A stretch of 64,000 nt of DNA from Candidatus Pullichristensenella stercorigallinarum (lineage in GTDB: Bacteria; Bacillota; Clostridia; Christensenellales; Aristaeellaceae). Positions 15,965 to 24,324 of this stretch are shown here, one piece after another (the first letter of the stretch is position 1; every line of letters starts with the position of its first letter). The translations under genes were made by a program, and so were the position numbers. The notes under the pieces were generated by a model that was not told where the DNA came from, ran no database searches, and was given only the letters and a program-made list of their open reading frames with translations. The DNA is taken from positions 28,652-92,651 of the forward strand of contig DVFZ01000103.1 in assembly GCA_018712945.1 (NCBI GenBank), given 5' to 3'.

Positions 15965-18667
15965 ATGAAGAAGGTAAACAGGAAGTTCGCAGTCATGCGC
16001 GCGCTCGCGGGAATGGTCCGTCAGGATGAAATCAGGGAAAGGCTTCGCTGGGCATCCGCGCATGCGGAAGCGGAAGTATTCGAGCGATTCGCTACCCGGC
16101 AAAACGGCCTGGATGCGCAGGGCGTGGAACTTGCCAAGGAAAAATATGGATGCAACATCGTTTCCCAGGGCAAGAAAAGCGCGGCGGTAAAGCGCTTTTT
16201 CTCCGCGTTTATCAGCCCGTTTACGGCGATTCTGCTGGCGTTGGCCGTCATTTCCGCGTTTACGGATATTGTTTTTGCCGCGCCGGGCGAGCGGAATTAT
16301 GTGACGGTTATAATCATCGCCACGATGGTTTTCCTTTCGGGCGCGCTTCGTTTTATCCAGGAAACGCGCAGCGGCAACGTGGTCGAGCGGCTCAGCGGCA
16401 TGCTCCATACCACGGCCTGCGTTCTGCGGGCGGGCGCAAGGATGGAAATCTCCATGGATGAGATCGTGGTGGGCGATATCATATATCTGTCTGCTGGGGA
16501 TATGATTCCGGCCGATCTGCGGATTCTGGAGGCCAAAGATCTGTTTGTCAGCCAGTCGGCGCTCACAGGCGAAAGCGAGCCGGTGGAAAAGCTGGGTGTG
16601 GTTCTGGACAAGGGCGAAGCCACGGCGGAGGCGCAAAACCTCGCCTTTATGGGCAGCAATGTGGTCAGCGGCAGCGCCCGGGCAATAGCGCTCGCCGTCG
16701 GCGACGATACCATGCTCGGCGGCATGGCAAAGGAACTGGAAGAAAAACCGGTCAAAACAGCCTTTGAAAAGGGCATCGGCGATGTTTCCAAAGTGCTGAT
16801 TCGCTTTATGCTGCTGATGGCGCCGGTGGTGCTCTTTATCAACGGCTTTACCAAGGGGGACTGGATGCAGGCGCTGCTTTTCGCCATTTCCGTGGCCGTG
16901 GGCCTGACCCCGGAAATGCTGCCGATGATCGTCACCACCTCGCTTGCCAAGGGCGCGCTGGCGATGAGCAAAAACAAGGTGGTCATCAAAAACCTCAATT
17001 CCATCCAGAACCTCGGCTCCATGGATGTGCTTTGTACGGACAAGACCGGCACGCTCACGCAGGATCGCGTGGTGTTGGAGTATCACCTCAACATCGACGG
17101 CGAGGAGGACGACCGCGTCCTGCGCCACGCCTTTTTGAACAGCTACTTCCAGACGGGGCTGAAAAACCTCATTGATGTCGCCGTGATTTCCCGGCAGGAG
17201 GAAAAGGGCGCGGAGGCATTGATTCACAGATACACCAAGGTGGATGAAATCCCCTTTGACTTCGAGCGCCGCCGGATGAGCGTCGTGGTGATGGATACGG
17301 ACGGCAAAACCCAGATGGTCACCAAGGGCGCGGTGGAAGAAATGCTCAAATGCTGTGCCTACGCCGAATGCGGCGGCGCAATCCAGCCGCTTGGCGAGGA
17401 TGTGCGCAGGCTCGTCCTGGAAAAATCCGCGCAGATGAACGAACAGGGCATGCGCGTCATCGCCGTCGCGCAAAAGACCGATCCCGCGCCCGTAGGCGAG
17501 TTTTCTGCCGCCGATGAAAAGGATATGGTGCTCATTGGCTTCCTCGCTTTCCTCGACCCGCCCAAGGAGACGACCCGGGCGGCGCTGGACGCGCTCAGAG
17601 AATACGGCGTGGCCGTAAAGATCCTGACGGGCGACAATGAGAAGGTCACCCGCGCCATCTGCGGCCAGGTCGGCCTGCGCGTCGACCGCATTCTCCTGGG
17701 CACGCAGGTGGATGCCATGGGCGACCAGGAGCTTGGCAAGCTGGCGGAGGAGACTGCCGTATTTGCAAAGCTCTCTCCCGCGCAGAAGGCGCGCGTCGTG
17801 CGCGTGCTGCGGGACAGGGGCCATTGCGTGGGCTACATGGGCGACGGCATCAACGACGCGGCGGCGATGAAGGCCGCGGATGTGGGCATTTCCGTGGATA
17901 CGGCGGTGGATATCGCCAAGGAATCCGCCGGCGTGGTGCTGCTGGAAAAGAGCCTGATGGTGTTGGAACAGGGCGTGATTGAGGGCAGAAAGACCTATGC
18001 CAACATGATTAAGTACATTAAGATGACCGCCTCTTCCAACTTTGGAAACATGTTTTCCGTGTTGGCGGCGAGCGCGTTCCTGCCCTTTTTGCCGATGGCG
18101 TCTCTGCAACTGATCCTGCTCAACCTGATCTATGACATTTGCTGCACGGCGATCTCCTGGGACAATGTGGACGAGGAATACCTCAAAATACCGCGCAGAT
18201 GGAACGCGGCCGGCATCAGCCGCTTTATGCTGTGGATTGGCCCGACCAGCAGCGTATTTGATATCGCCACCTATCTGCTGCTGTATTTTGTCCTCTGTCC
18301 GGCGCTTACCGGCGGCCAGCTGTTTTCGCAGCTTACCGACCCGGCGGCGCGGGCGATGTACATTGCCCTGTTCCAAACGGGTTGGTTTGTGGAATCCATG
18401 TGGAGCCAGGCATTGGTTATCCACATGATTCGCACGCCGAAAATACCGTTTGTGCAAAGCCGCGCCTCTGCGCCGGTCATGGCGCTGACCTTCCTGGGCA
18501 TCGGCGCCGCCACGCTGCTTCCCTTCACGCCCGTGGCGTCTGCGCTGGGGCTTACGGCGCTTCCGCTGGTTTACTTTGCCTGGCTTGCCGCCATCATTTT
18601 CGGATATATGGCCCTGGCGACGGCGATAAAGAAGATGTACGTCCGCAAACGCGGAGAGTTGCTCTGA
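15965..18667 (+). CDS. mgtA: Magnesium-importing P-type ATPase
   Basis: The ATG at 15965 follows GGAGGTG and gives 900 residues, the usual MgtA/MgtB length. Motifs in order are an N-terminal actuator domain with [10 protein letters not shown], helix 4 with [18 protein letters not shown] typical of the magnesium subgroup, the phosphorylation site [10 protein letters not shown] (Asp about 359), the hinge [20 protein letters not shown], and six C-terminal helices. It imports Mg2+ across the membrane using ATP. The upstream M-box predicts induction by magnesium limitation. A strong terminator follows, and a CNNM/CorC gene lies next to it. Confidence 0.95.
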   Translation: MKKVNRKFAVMRALAGMVRQDEIRERLRWASAHAEAEVFERFATRQNGLDAQGVELAKEKYGCNIVSQGKKSAAVKRFFSAFISPFTAILLALAVISAFTDIVFAAPGERNYVTVIIIATMVFLSGALRFIQETRSGNVVERLSGMLHTTACVLRAGARMEISMDEIVVGDIIYLSAGDMIPADLRILEAKDLFVSQSALTGESEPVEKLGVVLDKGEATAEAQNLAFMGSNVVSGSARAIALAVGDDTMLGGMAKELEEKPVKTAFEKGIGDVSKVLIRFMLLMAPVVLFINGFTKGDWMQALLFAISVAVGLTPEMLPMIVTTSLAKGALAMSKNKVVIKNLNSIQNLGSMDVLCTDKTGTLTQDRVVLEYHLNIDGEEDDRVLRHAFLNSYFQTGLKNLIDVAVISRQEEKGAEALIHRYTKVDEIPFDFERRRMSVVVMDTDGKTQMVTKGAVEEMLKCCAYAECGGAIQPLGEDVRRLVLEKSAQMNEQGMRVIAVAQKTDPAPVGEFSAADEKDMVLIGFLAFLDPPKETTRAALDALREYGVAVKILTGDNEKVTRAICGQVGLRVDRILLGTQVDAMGDQELGKLAEETAVFAKLSPAQKARVVRVLRDRGHCVGYMGDGINDAAAMKAADVGISVDTAVDIAKESAGVVLLEKSLMVLEQGVIEGRKTYANMIKYIKMTASSNFGNMFSVLAASAFLPFLPMASLQLILLNLIYDICCTAISWDNVDEEYLKIPRRWNAAGISRFMLWIGPTSSVFDIATYLLLYFVLCPALTGGQLFSQLTDPAARAMYIALFQTGWFVESMWSQALVIHMIRTPKIPFVQSRASAPVMALTFLGIGAATLLPFTPVASALGLTALPLVYFAWLAAIIFGYMALATAIKKMYVRKRGELL

Positions 18668-18676
18668 AAGGGGCTT

Positions 18677-18724
18677 GGCGGCCGCTTCGCGCAAAAGCAA
18701 AAGCGCGGAAGCGGCCGCCTTTTC
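18677..18724 (+). terminator. mgtA terminator
   Basis: A 12-bp perfect stem, GGCGGCCGCTTC with GAAGCGGCCGCC, plus additional inner pairing, is followed by four T residues. It starts 10 bp after the mgtA stop codon. Confidence 0.8.
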
Positions 18725-18740
18725 TGCTTCGGCATTCATC

Positions 18741-18769
18741 TTGACAGACGCGCGCCGCCTTGCTATAAT
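18741..18769 (+). promoter_or_regulatory. Consensus promoter of the CNNM/CorC gene
   Basis: TTGACA (18741-18746) and TATAAT (18764-18769) both match consensus with 17-bp spacing. It supports the downstream TTG start at 18804 over the longer open frame that would begin upstream of the promoter. Confidence 0.85.
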
Positions 18770-18803
18770 AGCAACCATAACATACCAAAAGGGGGAATTT
18801 ACC

Positions 18804-20159
18804 TTGGGCCCATTGGCGGGTCAAATACTGCTGCAGTTTGTGTTCATTGCCATCAACGCGATTTTTGCCGCGACGGAGATGGCGCTTGTCTCCCTCAATG
18901 AAAACAAACTCCGGCGCGAGGCGGATGCCGGCGACAAACGCGCCGCGCAGCTGCTCAAAATCGCCGAAACGCCGACTACCTTCCTTTCTACAATCCAGAT
19001 TGCGATTACGCTGTCCGGCTTCCTGGGCGCCGCTTTCGGCGCGGATAACTTTGCCGAGCGTATTACAGATTACTTTGTCAATACCGTGGGCGTCACGGCC
19101 ATTCCCGCCTCCACGATCAATACCCTTGCGGTGGTTGTGGTTACCATTGTCATCTCCTATTTTACATTGGTGTTGGGCGAACTCGTGCCCAAGCGCGTGG
19201 CTATGAAAAAGTCCGAGCAGATCGCCCGCATGATCTGCGGCTTTATCAACGGCATGTCCAAGGTTGTCAAGCCGATTATCTGGCTTTTGACCAAGTCTAC
19301 CAACGGTGTTTTGCACCTGATGCACATCAACCCTGAAAACGAGGAAGAGGAGGTTTCCGAAGAGGAAATCCGCTACATGGTGGATGTGGGCGAGGAAAAG
19401 GGCGCCATCGAGTCCAGCGAGCGGGATATGATCGAAAACATCTTCGAGTTCAACAATATCACCGCCGAGGACGTGATGGTACACCGCACAGATATGCGCT
19501 TTATCTGGATGGATTCTACCCATGAGGAGATTATCCAGACCATCCGCGAAAGCGGTCTGTCCCGTTTCCCGGTAATCGGCGAGGATGCGGACGACGTCAA
19601 AGGCTTGCTCATCGCCCGCGATTACCTGCTCAACGAGGAGCGGAAGGAAAAGCTGCCCTTTGAGGCGCTGATCCGTCCGGCTTATTTCGTGCCCGAAAGT
19701 GTGCGCGCGGATATACTTTTCCGCAATATGCAGCTCAAGAAGGTGCATATGGCCATCGTCGTGGATGAATACGGCGGTACCAGCGGCCTTGTAACCATGG
19801 AGGACTTGCTTGAGGAAATCGTCGGCAATATCTACGACGAGAGCGATCCCCTGGAAGCGCGGGAGATCACCGAGCTGGAGCCGGGCGTGTGGCGCGTGGC
19901 CGGGCATTGTGACCTGGATGTCCTGCGCGAACGCCTGGGCGTGGATATTCCTGAAAACGACGAAATCGACACCCTCAGCGGCCTGATTATCAACGAGCTT
20001 TCCAACGTCCCCGAGGACGGCAGCACCTTTGATATCGACCTGTGCGGCATGCGCGTGCATGTCGAGGAGGTGCATGACCGGCGCGTGGAGTGGACGACCA
20101 TCCGTCTGCCCGAAAAAGAAACTGCCGGTGAGGATAAACCCGCGGCCAAGGAGGATTGA
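18804..20159 (+). CDS. CNNM/CorC-family membrane protein (HlyC/CorC type, CBS domains)
   Basis: Translation probably starts at TTG 18804, 6 nt after GGGGGAA, giving 451 residues. Residues 1-200 form the DUF21 membrane domain (NAIFAATEMALVSLNENKLR, GELVPKRVAMKKSE). Two CBS domains occupy about 210-340 (MVHRTDMRFIWMD; VVDEYGGTSGLVTMEDLLEE), and a CorC_HlyC domain ends the protein. Family members handle Mg2+ or Co2+ export or resistance. Its position after M-box/mgtA suggests a role in magnesium balance, though it has its own promoter. The next gene begins 1 bp after the stop. Confidence 0.9.
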   Translation: MGPLAGQILLQFVFIAINAIFAATEMALVSLNENKLRREADAGDKRAAQLLKIAETPTTFLSTIQIAITLSGFLGAAFGADNFAERITDYFVNTVGVTAIPASTINTLAVVVVTIVISYFTLVLGELVPKRVAMKKSEQIARMICGFINGMSKVVKPIIWLLTKSTNGVLHLMHINPENEEEEVSEEEIRYMVDVGEEKGAIESSERDMIENIFEFNNITAEDVMVHRTDMRFIWMDSTHEEIIQTIRESGLSRFPVIGEDADDVKGLLIARDYLLNEERKEKLPFEALIRPAYFVPESVRADILFRNMQLKKVHMAIVVDEYGGTSGLVTMEDLLEEIVGNIYDESDPLEAREITELEPGVWRVAGHCDLDVLRERLGVDIPENDEIDTLSGLIINELSNVPEDGSTFDIDLCGMRVHVEEVHDRRVEWTTIRLPEKETAGEDKPAAKED

Positions 20160-20160
20160 C

Positions 20161-21438
20161 ATGTCCTCCGCCAAACGGCCAGGCCCCAAAAATAAAAAGA
20201 AGGATATGCGCGGCGCGATCGTGTTTTTCACGGTCGTCGCCGTGTTGCTTTTGACGCTGGTTATTCTGGTCCTTAAAATGATTGATGGCCCGGCGGGAAC
20301 AGGTCAGGGGAGCCCCGCGTCTGCCGGTGTGACCGCGCCTGTGCCTTCCATAACGGCGACGCCTGTGCCCACGCCCACCCCGGAGCCGGCCTTTTCGCCC
20401 CGCACGGCCACCATACGCGCCGTGGGCGATTTGATGATGCACGAGGAACAGCTCGAAGCGGCGGCACGGCCGGGGGAAGGCTATGATTTCTACCCTCAGT
20501 ACGCGATGATTGCCGAATCGCTTTCCGCGGCGGACTATACCATTGCCAATCTGGAAACCACCGTCGGCCTTTACAGCGATAATCCCTATTCGGGCTACCC
20601 GCTGTTCAACGCCCCGCCCGAGCTCGTAGAAGCCGTGCGGGACGCGGGCGTGGACTTTGTATCCCTGGCCAACAACCATATACTTGACCGCTATTACGAT
20701 GGCATGATGATTACCATCGACAGTGTGGAAGCGGCTGGGCTGGCCTACGGCGGCGTCAACCGCTCGCAGGCGCAGAAAGACGCGCCCAACATCGTCGAAG
20801 TCAACGGCATCAGGCTGGGCATGCTCTGTTACACGCAGTCCACCAACGGCATGGAGGATCACAGCGATCCGCGCGCTACTGAATTCGGCGTCAATTATAC
20901 CGCGGGCGCGGACTATGCCGCCGAGGTGCAAAAGCTGAGGGATGCGGGCGCAGATGTTGTCATTGCCATCATGCACTGGGGCCGCGAGTACCGCCGCGAC
21001 GCCAACAGCGCCGAGGAGCGCATCAGCCAGAGCCTCATCAATGCCGGAGTGGACGTCATTCTCGGCAGCCATCCGCATGTGGTGCAGCCGGCGGGCATGC
21101 GCGAAACTACATTGGCCGACGGCACGCCGCACGAGACATTCCTGGTGTACAGCATGGGGAATTTCAACAGCGGTATGGTTGATGAATATGCCAACGCCGG
21201 CATTATCGTGGAATTCACGCTTGTCGAGCGCGAGGAAGGGGGCTTTGATGTGGAAAACATCGGCTTTTTGCCCACCTATTGCTGGCCCAAGAATGGTTGT
21301 TTTACCACGATCAACGCCGTGGAGTACTACGACGTGCGCCCCGATGGGATGACCGCTGAAGAACATGCGCGTCTGCGCAAGAGTGTGGATGATGTGCAGG
21401 CGCTGATGGGCGGGCGGCTGAGCATGCTGGAGAAGTAG
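20161..21438 (+). CDS. CapA/PgsA-family protein (poly-gamma-glutamate capsule-type metallophosphatase fold)
   Basis: The 425-residue product has a cytoplasmic Lys-rich start, one membrane helix (about 18-38), a Pro/Thr-rich linker, and then the PGA_cap domain from about 80. Visible motifs are RAVGDLMMHEEQ, NLETTVG, LANNHILD, HWGREYRRD and GSHPHVVQP, the metal-site residues of the calcineurin-like CapA fold. It should act outside the membrane. AAGGAGGATT precedes the ATG, which lies 1 bp after the CorC-type gene. No pgsB or pgsC is nearby, so polyglutamate synthesis is not implied. Confidence 0.85.
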   Translation: MSSAKRPGPKNKKKDMRGAIVFFTVVAVLLLTLVILVLKMIDGPAGTGQGSPASAGVTAPVPSITATPVPTPTPEPAFSPRTATIRAVGDLMMHEEQLEAAARPGEGYDFYPQYAMIAESLSAADYTIANLETTVGLYSDNPYSGYPLFNAPPELVEAVRDAGVDFVSLANNHILDRYYDGMMITIDSVEAAGLAYGGVNRSQAQKDAPNIVEVNGIRLGMLCYTQSTNGMEDHSDPRATEFGVNYTAGADYAAEVQKLRDAGADVVIAIMHWGREYRRDANSAEERISQSLINAGVDVILGSHPHVVQPAGMRETTLADGTPHETFLVYSMGNFNSGMVDEYANAGIIVEFTLVEREEGGFDVENIGFLPTYCWPKNGCFTTINAVEYYDVRPDGMTAEEHARLRKSVDDVQALMGGRLSMLEK

Positions 21439-21486
21439 AGGCGGAAAGCCTTTACATAAATGCTTTACTTTGGGAGGACGGGAACC

Positions 21487-22185
21487 ATGAAAAGGACGAT
21501 TTCACTGTTGCTTGTTTGCCTGCTGCTGCTCGTTGCCCTGCCGGTTTCAGCGGAGGCGGATTCCCTTGCCGGCACATGGGTGCTGTCGAGCCTGGAGGCC
21601 GAAGGGCTTGCTGTTGCCCCTGCCGAGCTTGGCCTGGAAATGACAATTACCCTGCAAGAGGATGGCAGCGCCGAGATGGCTATGCCGGGCGTGAGTACGG
21701 AGACGGGTTCCTGGACTGTCGACGGCGAAAGCCTTTCCATCACCGACAGCGCCGGCACGCCGCAGGTGTTCACCGTGGGCGAGGATGGCACGCTCAGCAC
21801 TGATGCCAACGGCGCAGTGATGATTTTTGTGCGCGAGGGCGCCGAGCTGCCCGCTGTGGAGAGTGAGGCGCTGCCTGCCGTGCTTGAGGAAGTGACGCTG
21901 GCAGACTTCGACGGCGAATGGACGGCTACGCACGGCATGGCAATGGGCGTGGAAGTATCGCTGGAAATGCTCGGGATGCAGATGGATATGAGCATCAGCG
22001 ATGGCAGCGTCACCGTCAGCGATAGCACAAGTTCCCAGGTTATGGAGGCTGTGCTGGATGGCAACGCCCTGGTCGTCGATATGTCCGGCGTGGAAGTGCT
22101 CCTCTATCTGCGCGATGATGGCACGCTGGCGATGAGCATGAATCTGGGCAGTTATACGATGGATATTATCTTTGCGCGCGTCTAA
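21487..22185 (+). CDS. Secreted two-repeat lipocalin-like hypothetical protein
   Basis: The ATG at 21487 follows GGGAGGACGGG. The 232-residue protein has a signal peptide (LLLVCLLLLVALPVSAEA). The mature part seems to be two related halves: LAGTWVLSSLEAEG...GSWTVDGESLSI...VFTVGEDGTL and FDGEWTATHGMAMG...LDGNALVV...LYLRDDGTL. Each resembles the small lipocalin-like fold common in clostridial exported proteins. Met is frequent. It lies 48 bp after the CapA gene and may share its transcript. Function is unknown. Confidence 0.65.
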   Translation: MKRTISLLLVCLLLLVALPVSAEADSLAGTWVLSSLEAEGLAVAPAELGLEMTITLQEDGSAEMAMPGVSTETGSWTVDGESLSITDSAGTPQVFTVGEDGTLSTDANGAVMIFVREGAELPAVESEALPAVLEEVTLADFDGEWTATHGMAMGVEVSLEMLGMQMDMSISDGSVTVSDSTSSQVMEAVLDGNALVVDMSGVEVLLYLRDDGTLAMSMNLGSYTMDIIFARV

Positions 22186-22198
22186 ATACCCTGGACCT

Positions 22199-22218
22199 GC
22201 CTCTCCTGATGGAGAGGC
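22199..22218. terminator. Hairpin between the secreted-protein gene and repeat copy 2
   Basis: An 8-bp perfect stem, GCCTCTCC with GGAGAGGC, closes on TGAT, 14 bp after the stop codon. It has no T-run. It occupies the same position relative to the 200-bp repeat as the hairpin at 3452 but has a different sequence. Confidence 0.5.
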
Positions 22219-22221
22219 ATA

Positions 22222-22421
22222 CAGAGCGCTGACAAAGCCTGCAAACGCAAAAATTGCCCTGATGAAAGAGAAATCAGGGGCAATTTTTGCTTCCTGCGTC
22301 AGCTGCACATGCAGCCTGCGGTCACTTACGTCTATGTAAGCTCCCTTGGCTGCAAGTTTGCTTCCTTGTCTTGCAGGCTTTCTCATCCCTCTGGCAGTCT
22401 GTTGACTTTGTCAACATCCTG
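22222..22421. repeat. 200-bp dispersed repeat, copy 2
   Basis: This is the second copy of the element at 3478-3677, equal in length and orientation. The outer stem is fully paired here (AAGCCTGCAA with TTGCAGGCTT), and the CTGCACA.GCAG and CTTAC...GTAAG hairpins differ from copy 1 only in loop or extendable positions. It again lies between convergent genes with hairpins on each side. Together with the flanking hairpins it fills the gene-free gap before mltG. Confidence 0.8.
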
Positions 22422-22423
22422 AG

Positions 22424-22445
22424 CCGCCCGATAGTGGGCGGTTTT
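22424..22445 (+). terminator. Hairpin with T-run after repeat copy 2
   Basis: CCGCCC pairs with GGGCGG across a 6-nt loop and is followed by four T residues on the plus strand. It could end transcripts of the rightward secreted-protein gene that read through the repeat. Confidence 0.55.
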
Positions 22446-22552
22446 GACTGCCAGCAGGCGGCATGGCAAGCCCAACGCTCAAAGCGCGGGAACGCCTGTC
22501 GCGTCCAGGCCGAACCGGGAAGCGAGCGGCTGGGGGCGCGGCAATAAAAATG

Positions 22553-22578
22553 CGGGGCCGGAAAAGCATCCGGCCCCG
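22553..22578 (-). terminator. mltG terminator
   Basis: A 9-bp stem, CGGGGCCGG with CCGGCCCCG, is followed on the minus strand by CATTTTTAT. It lies 12 bp after the mltG stop codon. Confidence 0.8.
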
Positions 22579-22589
22579 TTTGCGCGCCT

Positions 22590-23900
22590 TTATTCCGCGC
22601 TGTCCGTGTTCGTGTTCTGCTCGGCCATCTGGCGGTCGTAAGCTTCCCACAGCGGGCGGTATTGCGCCACGTTCGCCTCGTGTTCCTCAAGCGTCTTGGC
22701 GAATGCCAGCTCGCCGGAGGTCGGTTCCTTGGCGCAGAAGTAGAGGTAGCCTTCATTGATGTACTCCACATCCGGATAAAGCGCCGCCTCCATTGCCGCC
22801 GCCGAGGGGTTGCAGATGGGGCCGATGGGCAGGCCGTCAATCACATAGGTGTTGTAGTTGTTGACTGCGCTGGTCTCCTCCGCGGAAAGCGCCAGCTTGT
22901 CCACGCCCAGCAGGTAGGTAGCCGTGGGGTCGCTCTCCAAGCGCATGCCGGCGTTGAGACGGTTGGTAAATACCGCCGAAACGCGGGCATAATCCTCCGT
23001 ATTGCCGGCCTCCTTTTCAATCATCGAGGCGAGGATGATGATTTCATCCAGCGTCAGGCTGTCGTTGCGGTAGCGCTCGACTTCTCGATACTCGCCGGTT
23101 TCCGGGTCTACCTCGTACTGGATGGTGTCAGAGTAGTACACATCGTCGATGACGGTGTTGGTCTGTTCCACCAGCGTGTTGATAATATCCTGCGCGCTGG
23201 CGGTGCGGAACACGCGGTAGGTATCCGGCGCCAGATAGCCCTCGAGCTGATACTTGCGGCCGGAAAGCGTGCCCAGATCCTGCGCCAGTTTGAGCGGATA
23301 ACTCATGTCGGCAAAGGCGGTGGCGTCGCGGCAGAGGTTCAAGAATTCCTCCCGGCTTTCGATTGCGCCCTCCGCGTAGAGGTAATCAGCGATGTCCTCC
23401 ACCGTCCAGCCCGGGATGATGGTGATGGTGCGCTCGGCGTTCTGGCTTCCCGATGACAATGCTTCGATGATGGCGTTTACGTCCATGGAAGGCGAAAGCT
23501 CATACGTGCCGTAGCTGATTTGATCGGTTACGCCCAGGAACTGCACCAAGTAGCGGAATACCGTACGGTTACGCAAAAGGTTTGCTTCCTCCAGGTTCTC
23601 GCCAATGGTGGAGATGGAATCGCCGGATTCAATGGTGAAGCGCACCGTTTCCGTGTTATCCGGGTCTACGGGCATGAGGAAAGTTTCATAGACCTTATTC
23701 CAGCCCGTGGTGACCAGGCCAATGACAATCAAAACTGCGCACAAAAACACCAGCACCGGACGCAGGATCTGCCACAGCCAGGAATACCAGTATACGCCGT
23801 ATTCGCGCTCCTCGCGCACGGTGCGTGCGTCATAGCGCATCGGTCGGGAAAACGGCCGCCGCTGGCGCTGGGGACGCGGCGTTTTTTTCTTGCCTGCCAT
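22590..23900 (-). CDS. mltG: Endolytic murein transglycosylase
   Basis: The 436-residue protein has a basic cytoplasmic start, one membrane helix (about 48-68), a LysM-like segment (about 85-125, IESGDSISTIGENLEEANLL) and the YceG/MltG catalytic domain. The catalytic Glu lies in IILASMIEKEAGNTED, and AVFTNRLNAGMRLESDPT is also diagnostic. It cuts nascent peptidoglycan chains at the membrane. It starts 4 bp after the stop of the YlbF gene, so the two are co-transcribed. An acidic Asn/Thr-rich tail ends the protein. Confidence 0.92.
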   Translation of the reverse strand: MAGKKKTPRPQRQRRPFSRPMRYDARTVREEREYGVYWYSWLWQILRPVLVFLCAVLIVIGLVTTGWNKVYETFLMPVDPDNTETVRFTIESGDSISTIGENLEEANLLRNRTVFRYLVQFLGVTDQISYGTYELSPSMDVNAIIEALSSGSQNAERTITIIPGWTVEDIADYLYAEGAIESREEFLNLCRDATAFADMSYPLKLAQDLGTLSGRKYQLEGYLAPDTYRVFRTASAQDIINTLVEQTNTVIDDVYYSDTIQYEVDPETGEYREVERYRNDSLTLDEIIILASMIEKEAGNTEDYARVSAVFTNRLNAGMRLESDPTATYLLGVDKLALSAEETSAVNNYNTYVIDGLPIGPICNPSAAAMEAALYPDVEYINEGYLYFCAKEPTSGELAFAKTLEEHEANVAQYRPLWEAYDRQMAEQNTNTDSAE

Positions 23901-23903
23901 ATG

Positions 23904-24254
23904 TTAGCTCCTGGTGAGCGAATCGAGGTCGATATCGGCCACGTCCGCCAAGATTTTGAAGATATCCGAGAGCATCTTCTGAAAGCGGAATTCCGCCAAC
24001 AGATAGGCGCTCACATCCGGGTTGAACTGCAAAAGCGTGCCGATTTGCTGAAGCCTTTGCAGCTCATCCTCCGGCATATTTTCGCCCGAGGCCAATTTTG
24101 CCTGCATGCGGAATTGCAGGCGTTTGTATTCGTCCAGAAGGGCGCGGTTGGTATCGTCCGCATAGGCCGGCTCGCGCAGGCGTTCATATTCGCGGTATTC
24201 CTCGCTGTCCTTCATGGCGCGCGCGAGCTGGTGCGCCAGGTCGTAAGGGTTCAT
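23904..24254 (-). CDS. YlbF/YmcA-family protein
   Basis: The ATG at 24254 follows AGGAGGCGATTTG, which excludes the longer frame. The 116-residue product is largely alpha-helical (NPYDLAHQLARAMKDSEEYREY, KRLQFRMQAKLASGE), and the pattern fits the Com_YlbF family. In Bacillus YlbF works with YmcA and YaaT in RNase Y-dependent RNA maturation. Its place between RNase J and mltG is consistent with an RNA-metabolism role, though direct partners are not seen here. Confidence 0.8.
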   Translation of the reverse strand: MNPYDLAHQLARAMKDSEEYREYERLREPAYADDTNRALLDEYKRLQFRMQAKLASGENMPEDELQRLQQIGTLLQFNPDVSAYLLAEFRFQKMLSDIFKILADVADIDLDSLTRS

Positions 24255-24324
24255 CAAATCGCCTCCTGTCAAACGCGGGCAAATCCGCGCCTTTTTTCTT
24301 GGACGAAAACGCGGGCCGTTTGGT

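Noticed and set aside
15596..18778. A 1,060-codon open frame antisense to mgtA
   Set aside because: Low-information, His/Arg/Gln-rich translation with no family resemblance; mgtA on the other strand has a complete motif set and a riboswitch. High GC makes such antisense frames common.
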